Positions 29,078-38,482 are shown, counted from the first letter of the stretch. The stretch: DNA of 64,000 nt from Sphingomonas swuensis (GCF_039538045.1 NZ_BAABBQ010000001.1:2068001-2132000); one strand, 5' to 3'. Notes: generated by a model from the sequence alone, not told the origin. Translations and numbers: made by a program.

Positions 29078-29078
29078 C

Positions 29079-30383
29079 ATGGCCACCGCCGCCAATCTTA
29101 ACGACCAGCAGCCCGAAGGCTTCTTCAGCCGCGCGCTTGCCGCCGCCGATCCGGCGGTGGCCGAGGCCGTCGCCGCCGAACTCCTCCGCGAGCAGACCCA
29201 GATCGAACTGATCGCGTCCGAGAACATCGTCTCCCGGGCTGTGCTCGAAGCGCAAGGATCGGTGTTCACCAACAAATATGCCGAAGGCTATCCGGGCCGC
29301 CGCTATTATCAGGGCTGCCATCCCTCGGACGCGGTCGAGCAGTTCGCCATCGATCGCGCCAAGCAGCTGTTCGGCTGCGGCTTCGCCAACGTCCAGCCGC
29401 ACTCGGGCGCGCAGGCCAATGGCGCCGTCTTCCTGGCCCTCCTCCAGCCCGGCGACACGATCCTCGGGATGAGCCTCGCGGCGGGCGGACACCTGACCCA
29501 TGGCGCCCCGCCGGCGCAATCGGGCAAGTGGTTCAACGCCGTCCAATATGGAGTCCGCGAGGATGACCATCTGGTTGACTTCGACGAGCTCCAGCGCCTT
29601 GCGGACGAGCATAAGCCCAAGCTGATCATCGCCGGCGGCTCGGCCTATCCGCGCCACCTCGACTTCGCCCGCTTCCGTGCAGTCGCGGACAGCGTCGGCG
29701 CGATCCTCATGGTCGACATGGCGCACTTCGCCGGCCTGGTCGCCGCGGGCGAGCACCCCTCCCCCTTCGGTCATGCCCATGTGGTCACCACCACCACCCA
29801 CAAGACGCTTCGCGGCCCGCGCGGCGGGATGATCCTGACCGACGACGAGGCTCTCGCGAAGAAGTTCAACTCGGCGGTCTTCCCCGGTCTCCAGGGTGGT
29901 CCGCTGATGCATGTCATCGCCGCCAAGGCGGTGGCGTTCGGCGAAGCGCTCCAGCCCGACTTCAAGACCTATTCGAGGGCCGTGGTCGCCAATGCGCGGG
30001 CACTTGCCGGCCGGCTCAAGGAGCGCGGGGCGGACCTCGTCGCGGGCGGCACCGACACCCACCTCGCGCTGGTCGACCTGCGCCCGCTCGGGATCACCGG
30101 TAAGGACGCCGACGAGAGCCTCGAGCGCGCGGGCATCACCTGCAACAAGAACGGCATCCCGTTCGATCCGCTGCCGCCGATGAAGACCAGTGGGATCCGG
30201 GTCGGCTCGCCCGCCGGCACCACCCGCGGCTTCGGCGAGGCCGAATTCCGCGAAATCGCCGACATGGTCGCCGACGTGCTCGACGGCCTCCGCGCCAACG
30301 GCCTCGAGAACAATGGCGCGGTCGAGAGCGCGGTGAACGTCCGCGTGCGCGACCTCTGCGCGCGCTTCCCGATCTATCCCTGA
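29079..30383 (+). CDS. glyA: Serine hydroxymethyltransferase
   Basis: 434 residues. PLP enzyme that interconverts serine and glycine and supplies methylene-tetrahydrofolate. Seen: [20 protein letters not shown] (41-60), the [17 protein letters not shown] motif (64-80), [27 protein letters not shown] (212-227) and the PLP Lys242 in [14 protein letters not shown]. The ATG at 29079 lies one base after the rpiB stop, with CAGGGAGC as ribosome site. The last base of its stop is the first base of the nrdR start. It links to the gcv operon near 44.8-50 kb through glycine and one-carbon metabolism. Confidence 0.97.
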   Translation: MATAANLNDQQPEGFFSRALAAADPAVAEAVAAELLREQTQIELIASENIVSRAVLEAQGSVFTNKYAEGYPGRRYYQGCHPSDAVEQFAIDRAKQLFGCGFANVQPHSGAQANGAVFLALLQPGDTILGMSLAAGGHLTHGAPPAQSGKWFNAVQYGVREDDHLVDFDELQRLADEHKPKLIIAGGSAYPRHLDFARFRAVADSVGAILMVDMAHFAGLVAAGEHPSPFGHAHVVTTTTHKTLRGPRGGMILTDDEALAKKFNSAVFPGLQGGPLMHVIAAKAVAFGEALQPDFKTYSRAVVANARALAGRLKERGADLVAGGTDTHLALVDLRPLGITGKDADESLERAGITCNKNGIPFDPLPPMKTSGIRVGSPAGTTRGFGEAEFREIADMVADVLDGLRANGLENNGAVESAVNVRVRDLCARFPIYP

Positions 30384-30853
30384 TGCGCTGCCCATTTTGC
30401 GGTGACCAGGACAGCCAGGTGAAGGACAGCCGCTCGTCGGAAGACGGTGCGGCGATCCGGCGGCGGCGGCAGTGCGAGGGCTGCGGTGCCCGCTTCACCA
30501 CCTTCGAGCGGGTCCAGCTTCGTGACCTCGTCGTGGTCAAGAAGGACGGCGTGCGCGAGCCGTTCGATCGGATGAAGCTGGCCCGCGCGATCGGCTTTGC
30601 CTGCCGCAAGCGCGACATCCAGCCCGAGCGGATCGAGCGGCTGGTCAGCGGCATCCAGCGGCAGCTCGAGACCCGCGGCGACGAGGTCGCGACAGTCGAC
30701 ATCGGCGAGGCGGTGATGGCCGGGCTCAAGACCCTCGACCATGTCGCCTACATCCGCTTCGCCTCCATCTACCGCGACTTCTCCGAAGCGAGCGACTTCG
30801 CCGAAATTGCCGGCGAGGTCGGCGAGGACGTCGAACCCGGCAAACTGCTGTGA
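30383..30853 (+). CDS. nrdR: Transcriptional repressor NrdR
   Basis: 156 residues, standard length. Represses ribonucleotide reductase genes when dATP is high. N-terminal zinc finger with CPFCG at 3-7 and [14 protein letters not shown] (about 31-44), then an ATP-cone domain ([20 protein letters not shown]). It sits in the common glyA-nrdR order, with TGATG overlap at the start, and overlaps the next gene by GTGA. No NrdR box was searched for upstream of nrd genes because none are in the window. Confidence 0.96.
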   Translation: MRCPFCGDQDSQVKDSRSSEDGAAIRRRRQCEGCGARFTTFERVQLRDLVVVKKDGVREPFDRMKLARAIGFACRKRDIQPERIERLVSGIQRQLETRGDEVATVDIGEAVMAGLKTLDHVAYIRFASIYRDFSEASDFAEIAGEVGEDVEPGKLL

Positions 30854-31572
30854 GCGCGCCGCCGCCCGTCATCGTCCTCGTCAATCCGCAGCTCGGCCAG
30901 AACATCGGCAAGGCGGCGCGGGCGATGCTCAACTTCGGCCTGACCGAGCTCCGGCTGGTCGCACCGCGCGACGGCTGGCCCAACCCCGATGCCGGACCCG
31001 CCGCCAGCGGCGCCGACGTGGTGCTCGAGCAGGCGCGGGTCTTCGACACCGTCGCCGAGGCCGTCGCCGACTGCGGGCAGGTGTTCGCCTCTACCGTCCG
31101 CAAGCGTGACGTCGTGACGCCAGTCGTCGGCCCGGTCGAAATGGCCAGCTCGATCCATGCCTCGCAGGGCCGAAGCGCGATCCTGTTCGGTCCCGAACGC
31201 TCGGGCCTCGCGACCGAGGACGTGGTCCTCGCCAGTCACATCGTCACCGTCCCGATCAATCCCGAGTTCGGCAGCCTCAACCTCGCCCAGGCGGTGATCC
31301 TGCTCGCCTACGAATGGTCGCGCGGCGTGACGCTCAAGCAGCCGACCCTGTTCGAGATCGAGCCGCCTGCCCCGCATGCCGAGCTCGAAGGACTGATCGG
31401 GCAGCTCGACGAGGCCCTCGATCACGCCGGCTACTTCCATCCGCCCGAACGGAAGACGGCAACACGGCACACCATTCGCACCATCCTGACCAAGCCGGCC
31501 TGGTCGAGCCGCGAGGTCAAGGCCGTTCGCGGGATCGTCCGTGCCCTCGTTCGGGCACCGCGGATCCGCTGA
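30850..31572 (+). CDS. SpoU/SPOUT-family RNA methyltransferase, TrmJ-like
   Basis: 240 residues. A knotted SPOUT methyltransferase, probably 2'-O-methylating position 32 of tRNAs as TrmJ does. Seen: the N-terminal [19 protein letters not shown] (motif 1 with Asn and Arg), the [14 protein letters not shown] knot segment (about 110-123) and [22 protein letters not shown] (given in parts: [22 protein letters not shown]). A C-terminal helical part of about 70 residues ([20 protein letters not shown]) is as in TrmJ. GTG start overlapping the nrdR stop. The exact tRNA target is inferred from the family only. Confidence 0.88.
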   Translation: MSAPPPVIVLVNPQLGQNIGKAARAMLNFGLTELRLVAPRDGWPNPDAGPAASGADVVLEQARVFDTVAEAVADCGQVFASTVRKRDVVTPVVGPVEMASSIHASQGRSAILFGPERSGLATEDVVLASHIVTVPINPEFGSLNLAQAVILLAYEWSRGVTLKQPTLFEIEPPAPHAELEGLIGQLDEALDHAGYFHPPERKTATRHTIRTILTKPAWSSREVKAVRGIVRALVRAPRIR

Positions 31573-31579
31573 GCGAAGG

Positions 31580-32623
31580 CTAGAGCAGCGGCGCGGGATC
31601 GCCGAGCAGAGGGCGCTCCAAAGCGGCCGGAAGGCCGTGGCGCGAGGCCGCTTCGCCGACCCACCGCCGGGCGGAATCGATCAGGACCGCATTGTCCTGC
31701 TTCCACGCTTCGCGCCGCTCGACCCGCTGCTCGGGCGCGTACGCTTGGCTCGGATCCTTTGCGTAGCTCGAGAAGAGCGGGCCCGACACCCGCTCGGCGA
31801 TCTCCTCCTCGCTGAGAGCGACCTCGAACAACCGGGCGGAGGCAGCGACGGTCGCCTGCGGTTCGTCGAACAGCTGATTGGCGTCGAGCGAGCGGGCGGC
31901 ACCGTTCTGCGAGAGGATGCGCTCATAGCGCTTGATCAGCGAAAACCAGAGAGCACCGACCAGCGCCCCGGGATCGAGTCCGTCGATCGGGCCGACCAGC
32001 GGATCCTCGGCCAGCCGCAACTCCCGTGTCACCGACTGCACCCAGCCAAGGTGGTTGGGAGTCCGGAGAACCGCGGCGCAATAATCCACCAGAGGGAAGT
32101 AGAGCAGGATGGCGGCACGGTCCGGATCGGCTTCGAGGATCGCGTCACCGATCATGCTGATCGGGACATTGCCCTTGACGATCACGGGCTGCGCCGGATC
32201 GAACCTCTTGCCCAGCATGTGCAGCGACAGGCCAAGCATCGCGCGCCACTCGCCCGACGCATAGGCGCTGGTGAAGCCGGCCCCGCCATGCACCGCCACC
32301 TGCCTTAGGTGAAAGGGCTCGCGCAGGACGAGGCTCCGGTCGGTGACGTCGAGCGCGCGGGCGAGCAGTGTCGAGCCACATTGGCCGACATGGTGGATGA
32401 GGTTCAGCCGCGGGGCCGAGAAGCCCTGCGCGGCAAGGTGCCCGAGCAGCGGCTGGAGCGGCACGCGATAGGCCTGGCCGGGCGCAATTTGGATTCGCCG
32501 GTCGAGGAAGATCGACCGCTCGTAGCTGTCGCGATCCATTGGCAGGAAGCGGACGTGGTCGCCCTCATAACCGTGGAAGTAGAGAGCGGGATCGCCGAAC
32601 AGCCGGGCGAGATCGATGGACAT
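31580..32623 (-). CDS. Sulfotransferase-like P-loop protein of unknown substrate
   Basis: 347 residues, cytoplasmic. A phosphosulfate-binding-type loop is visible in NLIHHVGQCGSTLLARALD (74-92), followed by a REPF motif (101-104) and a region with the conserved-type LSEEEIAERVSGP. These resemble the 5'-PSB loop of sulfotransferases, but the 3'-phosphate motif is not clear, so the assignment is tentative; a kinase-like P-loop role is possible. It is divergent from a TauD-like dioxygenase gene with only about 46 bp between starts. That arrangement suggests shared control and a common pathway, such as tailoring of a small molecule or peptide. Converges on the trmJ-like gene. Confidence 0.7.
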   Translation of the reverse strand: MSIDLARLFGDPALYFHGYEGDHVRFLPMDRDSYERSIFLDRRIQIAPGQAYRVPLQPLLGHLAAQGFSAPRLNLIHHVGQCGSTLLARALDVTDRSLVLREPFHLRQVAVHGGAGFTSAYASGEWRAMLGLSLHMLGKRFDPAQPVIVKGNVPISMIGDAILEADPDRAAILLYFPLVDYCAAVLRTPNHLGWVQSVTRELRLAEDPLVGPIDGLDPGALVGALWFSLIKRYERILSQNGAARSLDANQLFDEPQATVAASARLFEVALSEEEIAERVSGPLFSSYAKDPSQAYAPEQRVERREAWKQDNAVLIDSARRWVGEAASRHGLPAALERPLLGDPAPLL

Positions 32624-32669
32624 GAGCGCCGCCTAGCACGCACTTCGAGCATCGGCTATCGCTCGGCTG

Positions 32670-33641
32670 GTGAGCGCCTTCACCCTCTCCGAGCCCTCCC
32701 CCGACCTGCCGCTTGCGACGATCGTCGGAGGAGCGGACGTCCCGCTCGATACGCTCGACCCGTCGCAAGTGGGAGAGCATTTGCGGCGCTACGGCGCCCT
32801 GCTGGTGCGCGGCTTCGCGACCGAGGTCGCGTCGTTCGAGCGCTTCGCCCGTACCCTTTGCCCAATCAGCGTCTTCAACGAGAGCCCGGATCGCGAGACT
32901 CTGTCGGCGGAAACGACTGTGCAGACGGTCAATCTCGGTACCGATCCTTTCCCTCTCCACCCTGAATTGTCGCGCGAGCCGTGGCGGCCCGACGCCTGCC
33001 TGTTCGCCTGCTTCGCCGCGCCGTCGAGCGATGGCGAGACCACCGTCTGTGACGGGGTCGGGATCGTAGAGCGGCTGCCTGCCGCGCTGGTCGAGCAGAT
33101 GAAGGGCCGGCGGCTCCTCTACATCCAGGCCGCGCCGCCTGAACTTCTCCAGCATTGGCTCGGCACCCTGACGCCCGACGATACGCTGCTCGCCAGTCCG
33201 CCGGCCTCCTGCCCCTACTGGTTCCGGCGCGTGCGCGGCGGGATCATCCGAGGCTTCTCACGACCGCTGCTGCACAGGCCACTGTTCGACGACCGGATTT
33301 GCTTCGGCAACTTCGTGCTGTTCGCGCGCGACTATCTGCACCGCCCGAACTTTCCTTGCCTCGACGACGGTCAGCCGGTTCCGGAGACCTGGCTGGGCGC
33401 CATCCGCGAAGCCGCCGCGACGCTCACCTACGCGCATCGCTGGCAGCCGGGTGACGTCCTCGTTCTCGACAACAGCCGCTTCATGCACGGACGGCGCGCG
33501 ATCAGCGATCCACGAGGCCGTCGCATCGCCAGCTATTTCGGCTATCTGCCCTTCGCTCCTGCACAGCCCGAGGAAGGCAAGGACCCCTTCTGGCGAAGCC
33601 GCAGCTTCACCCCGCCGACCCGCGAGCGGATGCGCGCCTAG
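32670..33641 (+). CDS. TauD/TfdA-family Fe(II)/2-oxoglutarate dioxygenase
   Basis: 323 residues. Jelly-roll dioxygenase of the TauD/SyrP/AsnO type. The iron triad can be placed: His97 and Glu99 in FPLHPEL (an HxE variant of HxD) and the distal His273 in NSRFMHGRRAIS, with Arg275 or Arg283 as candidates for 2-oxoglutarate binding. Other family features are LRRYGALLVRGF (38-49), RPDACLFACFAAPSSDGETT (106-125) and HRWQPGDVLVLDN. The GTG at 32670 gives the natural N-terminus. HxE and the RPDACLFAC-type segment are closer to amino-acid beta-hydroxylases of natural-product pathways than to taurine dioxygenase. The substrate is unknown. Confidence 0.85.
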   Translation: MSAFTLSEPSPDLPLATIVGGADVPLDTLDPSQVGEHLRRYGALLVRGFATEVASFERFARTLCPISVFNESPDRETLSAETTVQTVNLGTDPFPLHPELSREPWRPDACLFACFAAPSSDGETTVCDGVGIVERLPAALVEQMKGRRLLYIQAAPPELLQHWLGTLTPDDTLLASPPASCPYWFRRVRGGIIRGFSRPLLHRPLFDDRICFGNFVLFARDYLHRPNFPCLDDGQPVPETWLGAIREAAATLTYAHRWQPGDVLVLDNSRFMHGRRAISDPRGRRIASYFGYLPFAPAQPEEGKDPFWRSRSFTPPTRERMRA

Positions 33642-33943
33642 CGGGTCGCGTCCCAGCGGGCGAGTTCGTGGGCGATCGAGGTCTCGATCAGATCTTCCCA
33701 CAATCGCGCCGTCAGTTCGGTCGAGACTCCAAGCCGCTGGGCTTCGCGCTCGACGTTGGCGAGCACCTCGGCCTTGCGGTCTTCGTCGCGCACGGCATCG
33801 CGAGTGGGCTTGATCCGGGCCGCCGCGTCCATGAAGCCGAAGCGGCGGCGAAGCAGCGCGACCATCGCCCGGTCGATCGCGTCGACGCCTGCGCGGACCT
33901 CCGCCATGGTGGTGCAGTCCTCGGGATCTCTTAGCGGGTCCAT
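33638..33943 (-). CDS. Chorismate mutase, AroQ type
   Basis: 101 residues, all-helical AroQ fold. Converts chorismate to prephenate for phenylalanine and tyrosine synthesis. Typical features: [24 protein letters not shown] with the Arg-Asp pattern of helix 1 (parts: [19 protein letters not shown]), [20 protein letters not shown] with the active-site Lys/Arg, and a C-terminal [20 protein letters not shown] at 33943 has GGGCAGG upstream; an ATG four codons earlier is also possible. Stop overlaps the stop of the dioxygenase gene by 4 bp (convergent). Confidence 0.9.
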   Translation of the reverse strand: MDPLRDPEDCTTMAEVRAGVDAIDRAMVALLRRRFGFMDAAARIKPTRDAVRDEDRKAEVLANVEREAQRLGVSTELTARLWEDLIETSIAHELARWDATR

Positions 33944-34103
33944 GGTCCTGCCCATAGCCGCGACCTTGACCAGAGCAACCCCTCCCTCTAAGGGGCGCGC
34001 TCGCAATTGGCCCCGCACTCCGGTGAAGCGGCGGCCCTGCCCTGACATCGTCAGACGTAGCGCGGTTCCGGAACACGATAGTAACGCAATTGAGGAACTG
34101 ATT

Positions 34104-34718
34104 ATGTCGAAGCGCACCAGCGCCAAGTACAAGCTCGACCGCCGCATGGGCGAGAACGTCTTCGGACGTCCCAAGAGCCCGGTCAACAAGCGCGAATACG
34201 GCCCCGGCCAGCACGGCCAGCGCCGCAAGGGCAAGATGTCGGACTTCGGCATCCAGCTGCGCGCCAAGCAGAAGCTCAAGGGCTATTACGGCGACGTCAC
34301 CGAGAAGCAGTTCAAGCGGACCTTCTTCGAAGCCAGCAAGATGAAGGGCGACGCCAGCCAGAACCTGATCGGGCTGCTCGAGCGCCGTCTCGACATGGTC
34401 GTCTATCGCGCCAAGTTCGCGCCGACCATCTGGGCGGCCCGCCAGCTCGTCAGCCACGGCCACGTCCGGGTCAACGGCGGCAAGTGCAACATCGCCTCGC
34501 GCCGCATCAACGTCGGCGACGTGATCGAGCTCGGCCCCAAGGCGCAGGAAATGGCGCTGGTCATGGAAGCGCAGAGCCTCGCCGAGCGTGACATCCCCGA
34601 CTACGTCTCGCCCGACGGCACTGCCAAGGTGACCTACAGCCGCGTCCCGACCCTCGACGAGGTGCCCTATCCGGTCCGGATGGAGCCGAACCTCGTGGTC
34701 GAATTCTACTCGCGCTGA
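34104..34718 (+). CDS. rpsD: 30S ribosomal protein S4
   Basis: 204 residues. Primary 16S rRNA binding protein and 30S assembly factor. Seen: [20 protein letters not shown] at the start, the alphaproteobacterial [16 protein letters not shown] segment (48-63), the S4 domain [15 protein letters not shown] with [18 protein letters not shown] (about 90-130), and VEFYSR at the C-terminus. GAGG lies about 8 bp before the ATG. The last 13 bp overlap the convergent glycosyltransferase gene. Confidence 0.97.
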   Translation: MSKRTSAKYKLDRRMGENVFGRPKSPVNKREYGPGQHGQRRKGKMSDFGIQLRAKQKLKGYYGDVTEKQFKRTFFEASKMKGDASQNLIGLLERRLDMVVYRAKFAPTIWAARQLVSHGHVRVNGGKCNIASRRINVGDVIELGPKAQEMALVMEAQSLAERDIPDYVSPDGTAKVTYSRVPTLDEVPYPVRMEPNLVVEFYSR

Positions 34719-36247
34719 TACGTCAGCTTCAGACAGATAGGCTGCCGGTTCTCCGGCGGACAATTAAGGGGTGGCGCTTCGGCCCACCCCTTTTCTGTGC
34801 GTGCGATCCACAGGAACCAGCCTTCCCCTGGCAGGCGGATCGACTTGTAATAACGTGAGATGACCTGTCTGCTCAGCGGTGCTTCAACACCGTAGGGGAA
34901 GGCCGGAGGGCGCGGCTTGCCCTCTCCGCCGGTGACGACGAAGGGCGGGAGGGCGAGTGTACGCGCTTCTGCCTCTTCCCAGATCGCGGCACCCGTGATG
35001 CGCCTCGTGGCCTGCCCCAAATTGCCGGTTGTGCGGAAGAGGAAGGGACCTGCGGCGAAGCGCGGATCGAGGCGGACGTCATTTCCTGCCACTTGTTCAG
35101 GCGACAGGGTCGCGACCATCCTGCCTTTGGTCATCGCCGCCACAATCCGTGCGCGCTGTACGGTCTCCATCAGCTCGAGCGGGTGCTGCGCGGCCAATAC
35201 GACATTGCCCACGCTCCCGCTCGCTCCCACCCCGGCGGTGATCGCGCCGGCGCCGATTGCCACCTGCCGCCAGCGATGCGTCAGCGCGGGCAGCGAGAGC
35301 GCCGCGCGGGCGAACAGCGGCGGGAGCAAGGGGATCAGATATTGGCGGAAGAAGGGGTCGGGCAGGTAAGCCGCGAGGAGGCCGCCCAGGATCGCCGCAT
35401 CGAGCAAGCGGCGCTCGGGCCCGCCCTGGCGAAGGGTGAGTAGCCAGACCAAAAGCGCGGCGAGCGTCGCGCCCTCGACCGTTTCGATCCCGAGTTCGCG
35501 CAGCTTGACCAGCGGGGTCAGGACCTGCGGCATTCCGACCAGTGTCCAGAACTGTTGCGGGGCCTCGAGGCTGTAGGTGAAGACGCCGAAGACGAATGGC
35601 TCGGGTGCCAGCGCGTAGAGGATGAGGCAGGGCAGCAGGCCGGCGATCCCGCCAAGCGCCGCAGCGGCGATAACCTGCCAGCCGATCTCCCGCGACCGCC
35701 AGAGGAGCCACAGGCCGATCGCGGCGGCGGGCAGCGCAAGGCTGATCTTGGCCGAGATGGCGAGCCCGAGGCACAGCCCGCCGAGCGCCGCCCGTCGCCA
35801 GTCCAGCCCTTGGCGGGGCATGAAGACGAGCAGCGCCAGGCTCAGCAGCGCGACGGGGAGCATGTCGTTGCGCGCGACCTCGGTCCCGAACAGAAAGGCG
35901 TTGGTCGTCGCCATGCCGCCCACCGCCACCGCCGCGGCCCAGAAGGGCGTGCGGCCCTTGAGCAGCCGCAGCAGGGCCCAGCTGGCGACCAGCGCGAAGG
36001 CCACGTTGGCGAGCCTCGCTCCCACCAGAAGCCAGCCTGCGGGCAGCAGGGAGAGCGGGCTCAGCAGCAGTGGCTGGAGCGGCGTCTGGAGATAGGCCCA
36101 GTCACGATAGGGCAGCCCTTCGCGCATCAGGGCGATGGCGGCGACATATTGGCTCTCGTCATGGTTGACCGGCGCCGAAAGCGCTACTGCGAGGAACAGC
36201 AGGCCGAGCGCGAGCAGCAGCCAGCGGGTCTTGATCGTCTCCCCCAT
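34706..36247 (-). CDS. Membrane glycosyltransferase, GT39/ArnT-like
   Basis: 513 residues with about eleven hydrophobic segments and a soluble C-terminal domain (about 385-513). The first periplasmic loop has the NHDESQYV motif (about 27-34), where the acidic pair is the catalytic-type feature of polyprenol-phosphate-dependent glycosyltransferases (PMT/ArnT, GT39/GT83). [18 protein letters not shown] follows. It would move a sugar from a lipid carrier to a periplasmic acceptor; neither sugar nor acceptor can be named. The ATG at 36247 was chosen because the first membrane helix starts directly after it. Overlaps the 3' end of rpsD. Confidence 0.82.
   Translation of the reverse strand: MGETIKTRWLLLALGLLFLAVALSAPVNHDESQYVAAIALMREGLPYRDWAYLQTPLQPLLLSPLSLLPAGWLLVGARLANVAFALVASWALLRLLKGRTPFWAAAVAVGGMATTNAFLFGTEVARNDMLPVALLSLALLVFMPRQGLDWRRAALGGLCLGLAISAKISLALPAAAIGLWLLWRSREIGWQVIAAAALGGIAGLLPCLILYALAPEPFVFGVFTYSLEAPQQFWTLVGMPQVLTPLVKLRELGIETVEGATLAALLVWLLTLRQGGPERRLLDAAILGGLLAAYLPDPFFRQYLIPLLPPLFARAALSLPALTHRWRQVAIGAGAITAGVGASGSVGNVVLAAQHPLELMETVQRARIVAAMTKGRMVATLSPEQVAGNDVRLDPRFAAGPFLFRTTGNLGQATRRITGAAIWEEAEARTLALPPFVVTGGEGKPRPPAFPYGVEAPLSRQVISRYYKSIRLPGEGWFLWIARTEKGWAEAPPLNCPPENRQPICLKLTYQRE
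34768..34794 (+). terminator. Intrinsic terminator of rpsD, embedded in the convergent gene
   Basis: Stem GGGGTGG / CCACCCC with a 9-base loop, followed by TTTTCT on the plus strand, 50 bp after the rpsD stop. It lies within the last codons of the glycosyltransferase gene on the other strand, so the same bases serve as terminator and as coding sequence. AATTAA on its left side might also affect minus-strand transcription. Confidence 0.8.
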
Positions 36248-36329
36248 GGGCCATCCATTCCGCCTCGCGGGCGGCGGCGCAAGGGGCACTCGCTTGGACT
36301 TGGCGGCACTCGTCGCTATCTGGCCCGCC

Positions 36330-37304
36330 ATGCCCCACCCTCCCCTGCCCGAATGGGCGCCCCATGCCGCCATGTGGCTCGGCTTCCCCAGCGATCCCGA
36401 GCTCTGGCTCGAGGACCTCGGACCTGCGCAGGCCGAGGTCACCGCCTTGGCGCGAGCACTGCATGCCGATGGCAAGGGCGAGGAGATCGTCCTGGTCGCC
36501 GCCGACGAGGCCGCGGCTGCCGAGGCACGGCGGCTGGCGCCCTTCGCGACCGTGCTGACCGAGGCATTCGGCGACATCTGGCTGCGGGACACCGGACCGA
36601 TCGTGCTCGGGTCGGGTGCGAGCCGTTCGGCGCAGGGGTTCGGCTTCAACGGCTGGGGCGGGAAGTATGACCTGCCGGGCGACGACAGCATCGGCGAGCG
36701 GCTTGCCGCCTCGGCCCGCCTGCCCTTCGCCAAGGCCGACTGGATCCTCGAAGGCGGCGCGGTCGACGGGGACGGGTCGGGCACCTTCCTGACCACCGAG
36801 CAGTGCCTGCTCAATCCCAACCGCAACCCCGGCCTCGACCGCGATGCGATCGAGCAGCGGCTGGCCCGCGACCTCGGCGCGAGCCGGGTGGTCTGGCTCG
36901 GCGAGGGGCTGGCGAACGACCATACCGACGGTCATGTCGACAATCTCGCCCGCTTCGTCGGCAAGGGCCGGGTCGCGCTTCCCGAGCCGGCCGAGGACGA
37001 CCCCAATGCCGCCGTCTTCGCCGATGCCGCCGAGCGGATCGCCGCGGCGGGGCTCGAGCTCGTCCGCCTGCCCTCCCCCGGCCGGGTCGAGGTCGATGGC
37101 GAGGTCATCCCGGCGAGCTACATGAACTTCCTCGTCGGCAATGCCGCGGTGGTGGTGCCGCTCTACGGCGCCGCCAACGACGACGCTGCGGTCGAGGCCG
37201 TCCAGGCGCTGTTCCCCGATCGCGCCGTCAGCGGCCTTCGCGCCGACCATGTGCTGACCGGCGGCGGCAGCTTCCATTGCATCAGCCAGCAGATTCCGGC
37301 CTGA
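36330..37304 (+). CDS. aguA: Agmatine deiminase
   Basis: 324 residues. Converts agmatine to N-carbamoylputrescine and ammonia. Guanidine-group-modifying fold: EWAPHAAMWLGFPSDPELW at the start, DIWLRDTGPIV (about 86-96), LEGGAVDGDGSGTFL, the NDHTDGHVDN motif with the catalytic His (about 198-207), and the C-terminal catalytic Cys317 in GGGSFHCISQQ. It is followed 8 bp later by aguB, which carries out the next step, so the pair forms the arginine-agmatine-putrescine route. Confidence 0.96.
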   Translation: MPHPPLPEWAPHAAMWLGFPSDPELWLEDLGPAQAEVTALARALHADGKGEEIVLVAADEAAAAEARRLAPFATVLTEAFGDIWLRDTGPIVLGSGASRSAQGFGFNGWGGKYDLPGDDSIGERLAASARLPFAKADWILEGGAVDGDGSGTFLTTEQCLLNPNRNPGLDRDAIEQRLARDLGASRVVWLGEGLANDHTDGHVDNLARFVGKGRVALPEPAEDDPNAAVFADAAERIAAAGLELVRLPSPGRVEVDGEVIPASYMNFLVGNAAVVVPLYGAANDDAAVEAVQALFPDRAVSGLRADHVLTGGGSFHCISQQIPA

Positions 37305-37312
37305 GGACAAAG

Positions 37313-38164
37313 ATGAGCAAGATCAAAGTCGCCGCAATGCAGCTGGAGCCCGGCGGCTCCACCGAGGACAACATCGCCGCCGTCACCGGGCTGGTGCGCG
37401 AAGCCGCGGGCGATGGTGCCCAAGTGGTTCTCCCGCCCGAACTGTTCGAGGGGCCGTATTTCTGCCGGGTCGAGGACGAGGGGCTGTTCGCCACCGCCAA
37501 GCCGACGGCGAGCCACCCCAGCGTCCTGGCGATGCAGCGCCTTGCCGAGGAGTTGAAGATCTGGATCCCGACCAGCTTCTTCGAGCGCGACGGGCCGCAC
37601 CACTACAACAGCCTGGCGATGATCGGGCCCGACGGGAAGGTCGCGGGCATCTACCGCAAGAGCCACATTCCCGACGGGCCGGGCTACGAGGAAAAGTTCT
37701 ACTTCCGCCCGGGCAACACCGGCTTCAAGGTGTGGGACGGGCCGCAGGCGGAGAAGCTCGGCGTCGGCATCTGCTGGGACCAATGGTACCCCGAGACCGC
37801 GCGCGCGATGATGCTGATGGGCGCCGAGATCCTCTTCTACCCGACCGCGATCGGGACCGAGCCGCACGACCCCGACCTCGACACCAGCCGGCTGTGGCGA
37901 CGGGCGATGATCGGACATGCCGTGAGCAACGTCGTCCCGGTGGTCGCGTCGAACCGGATCGGTACCGAGTGCGGCCAGCGCTTCTACGGCCACAGCTTCA
38001 TCTGCGACGAGCGCGGCGACCTGCTGGCCGAGTTCGGTGCGACCGAGACGGGAGTGCTGACGGCCGAGCTCGACCTCGACGCCGCGCGCCGCCATCGCGC
38101 CGCCTTCGGCTTCTTTCGCGATCGCCGGCCCGAGCTGTATGGTCGATTGGTCCAGGATATCTGA
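37313..38164 (+). CDS. aguB: N-carbamoylputrescine amidase
   Basis: 283 residues. Carbon-nitrogen hydrolase (nitrilase superfamily) that splits N-carbamoylputrescine to putrescine. The catalytic triad is intact: Glu43 in LPPELFEGPYF, Lys116 in GIYRKSHIP, Cys154 in VGICWDQWYPE. ERDGPHHYNSLAMI and YRPGNTGFKV-like segments are typical of the AguB subgroup. ATG at 37313 has GAGGACAAAG upstream. The gene stop is directly followed by a tandem repeat, then the candidate RNA. Confidence 0.96.
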   Translation: MSKIKVAAMQLEPGGSTEDNIAAVTGLVREAAGDGAQVVLPPELFEGPYFCRVEDEGLFATAKPTASHPSVLAMQRLAEELKIWIPTSFFERDGPHHYNSLAMIGPDGKVAGIYRKSHIPDGPGYEEKFYFRPGNTGFKVWDGPQAEKLGVGICWDQWYPETARAMMLMGAEILFYPTAIGTEPHDPDLDTSRLWRRAMIGHAVSNVVPVVASNRIGTECGQRFYGHSFICDERGDLLAEFGATETGVLTAELDLDAARRHRAAFGFFRDRRPELYGRLVQDI

Positions 38165-38165
38165 G

Positions 38166-38245
38166 CGAAGTTCTCGAAGTTCACAGGGTGAGCGGGTTTC
38201 GGGCGGTCGAAGTTCTCGAAGTTCACAGGGTGCGGGGGTTTCGCG
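38166..38245. repeat. Tandem repeat with CGAAGTTCTCGAAGTTC core, two units, directly after aguB
   Basis: Two copies of CGAAGTTCTCGAAGTTC followed by ACAGGGTG, a G-rich stretch and TTTCG, spaced 42 bp. It is the inverse complement of the pair in front of coaBC. The core itself is an imperfect direct repeat (GAAGTTCTC). The first unit begins two bases after the aguB stop codon. Confidence 0.8.
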
Positions 38246-38318
38246 TCGCCCCGGCTCCCCCCCTGTAGGATGCGCCCAAGCCACAGCCGAGGCGCGGATG
38301 CGACAGCATTGCCTGAGC

Positions 38319-38482
38319 GGTTGAGAAAGAGTGTTCGCGAACCATCCTGGTGAGTAGAACCGACGCAATCCTACTCCACAAGGCATTTCCGGAGGCGTTC
38401 CCCAGGGGAGGCGCAAGGCCGTCGCCAAGGCCTAGGCCACGAGGCCGAGGTGACTAGACCCGTTCGATCTTCCACCTCTCCG
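38319..38482 (+). ncRNA. Candidate structured RNA, possibly 6S RNA (ssrS-like)
   Basis: About 165 nt in a 447-bp gap without a plausible gene. Near the 5' end there is GAGTGTTCGC, like the conserved UGUUCGC of 6S RNAs. The ends can pair: AAGA with TCTT, GAG with CTC, CGAAC with GTTCG and CTGGT with ACTAG, separated by internal loops, as expected for a long rod with an open centre. The middle holds further hairpins (GTGAGTAG with CTACTCCAC; TTCCCC with GGGGAG). It lies on the plus strand by the 6S-like motif. The usual neighbours of ssrS (zapA, 5-formyltetrahydrofolate cyclo-ligase) are absent, so another structured RNA is possible. Confidence 0.45.

Noticed and set aside
38140..38330. Short repeated units suggest a CRISPR array
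   Set aside because: Only two units per locus with similar, not unique, spacers, and no cas genes in the window.
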